DNA of 64,000 nucleotides from the NCBI RefSeq assembly GCF_900099895.1, contig NZ_FNDY01000004.1:206557-270556 (forward strand), given 5' to 3'. Shown here piece by piece: positions 63,465 through 64,000 of the stretch. The position numbers were made by a program, and so were the translations under genes. The notes beneath the pieces were generated by a model. It worked only from the letters and a program-made list of their open reading frames with translations, was not told the origin of the DNA and ran no database searches. Every line of letters begins with the position of its first letter. Positions within the stretch are counted from its first letter, which is position 1. Source of the DNA: Paenibacillus naphthalenovorans. Its GTDB lineage: Bacteria; Bacillota; Bacilli; Paenibacillales; NBRC-103111.

Positions 63465-63521
63465 ACATGCACATATTGTTGATGTACAAAAATAATATTA
63501 AAAAAGCAAGGAAATCTATTG

Positions 63522-63559
63522 ATCTATCAATGAATTTTGAGAGATTGATAGATTTTTTT
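63522..63559 (+). terminator. Hairpin with T-run at the element edge
   Basis: ATCTATCAAT and ATTGATAGAT arms (12-base loop) followed by six T. It would stop transcription coming from msrA into the element. Confidence 0.8.
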
Positions 63560-63639
63560 CTTTTAAATGATTGTACATATTGTTCTCTTGGATTAAGATG
63601 GAATTATTATAGATCATATTGTTGGGTGTGAGCGAATTT

Positions 63640-63918
63640 ATGTACACAAATGTAGTGCCTATTGAAGAGACCCAAAGATTTAAGTTTGCGGTGGACACTG
63701 TTTGGATAGATTGGTTTACGAAAAAAAATGGCGAACAAGTTAAAAAGCAAATGGCGATCATCTGCCTTCGTGATGTGGAAAAAAACGCGGATATTGTACA
63801 CCCTATAACCGACTACATATTATCTCAATATAAATCGAAATCGTATAACACTCAGAGGAAGCATGCCAAGAATGTCACCATGTTTCTTAACCATATTCTC
63901 TTGAACCTGAATCCGTGA
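63640..63918 (+). CDS. N-terminal fragment of a tyrosine recombinase-like protein
   Basis: A 92-residue frame counted from ATG 63640 (MYTNVVP); a TTG seven codons upstream is possible. The end (YILSQYKSKSYNTQRKHAKNVTMFLNHIL) looks like the SAM-like core-binding start of phage-type integrases. The frame stops at 63918 after LNLNP. The catalytic domain with the Arg-His-Arg-Tyr set is not present before the window edge. It is either a broken gene or a separate small protein; the first is likelier. Confidence 0.55.
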   Translation: MYTNVVPIEETQRFKFAVDTVWIDWFTKKNGEQVKKQMAIICLRDVEKNADIVHPITDYILSQYKSKSYNTQRKHAKNVTMFLNHILLNLNP

Positions 63919-64000
63919 TAGTTCTTCTGTGAAAAAGAAGAAAAAGAAAGGAAATCGCATCTCCGATGGTGAATTTTAAAGGAACCATGAATGATCCACT

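Larger units (their letters stand above)
63453..64000. mobile_element. Left end of a probable integrated element inserted in msrA
   Basis: Base composition drops sharply at the msrA break. Inside are a terminator-like hairpin (63522), three copies of a CATATTGTT motif (63471, 63575, 63615) and an ORF resembling the N-terminal part of a tyrosine recombinase. The right end lies outside the window, so the element type and the target duplication cannot be judged. Confidence 0.5.

Noticed and set aside
1..64000. CRISPR arrays, tRNA or rRNA genes
   Set aside because: No regular repeat-spacer pattern and no cloverleaf or rRNA-like sequence was seen.

Overview
This 64 kb stretch looks like the chromosome of an endospore-forming Firmicute, most likely Paenibacillaceae (Paenibacillus or a close relative). 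Support comes from sporulation genes (a Spo0E-like phosphatase, gerQ), an S-layer-homology (SLH) protein, AGGAGG-type ribosome binding sites, moderate GC, T-tailed terminators, and a cluster of genes matching the Bacillus subtilis yut/yuz neighbourhood. No rRNA, tRNA or CRISPR array was seen. Most of the window is ordinary core chromosome. AT-rich accessory islands lie near 5.0-5.7 kb and beyond 63.46 kb.

Layout. 0-7.7 kb: ispH start, a two-component system next to the membrane protease HtrA, yugN ending in a REP-like repeat, a miniature kinase-like gene, a 3D-domain protein and a lipoprotein. 8-16.4 kb: an iron-sulfur block (IscA-type carrier, YuzB, NifU-like YutI), the futalosine menaquinone genes mqnE and a UbiD-type decarboxylase, an NADH dehydrogenase-like flavoprotein, a HEPN-domain protein and ctaA. 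16.6-28.1 kb: thioredoxin, an SPFH plus ribbon-helix-helix pair, a stalk-domain lipoprotein, a DUF2515 protein, a MurJ-like flippase, asnB and motAB. 28.4-37 kb: an mntABCD-type metal ABC transporter, a class B penicillin-binding protein and a membrane transglutaminase. 37-43.6 kb: an MFS transporter, the SLH protein with a leader ORF, a Toprim protein, an AEC transporter, sco and ctaB.

43.9-54 kb is a nitrogen-scavenging island. ureABCFGD and urtABCDE are divergent and share a 290 bp control region. It holds two exact matches to the GlnR/TnrA consensus (TGTNA-N7-TNACA) and a 15 bp palindrome between the -35 and -10 of the urt promoter. The urea ABC importer feeds urease; ureE is absent, but UreG carries a His-rich N-terminus.

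54.4-56 kb holds the spore protein gene gerQ and a Gly/Gln/Tyr repeat protein. 56.4-62.3 kb is a formaldehyde-detoxification cassette: a pfpI-like gene, hxlA, hxlB, divergent hxlR, then a second, nearly identical hxlA with zwf and gnd. With phosphoglucose isomerase from elsewhere these enzymes form a closed dissimilatory ribulose monophosphate cycle oxidising formaldehyde to CO2. A similar 35 bp element sits directly upstream of the weak promoters of both arms and is a good candidate HxlR operator. The window ends with a TetR regulator and an msrA gene truncated where AT-rich DNA with a recombinase-like ORF begins.
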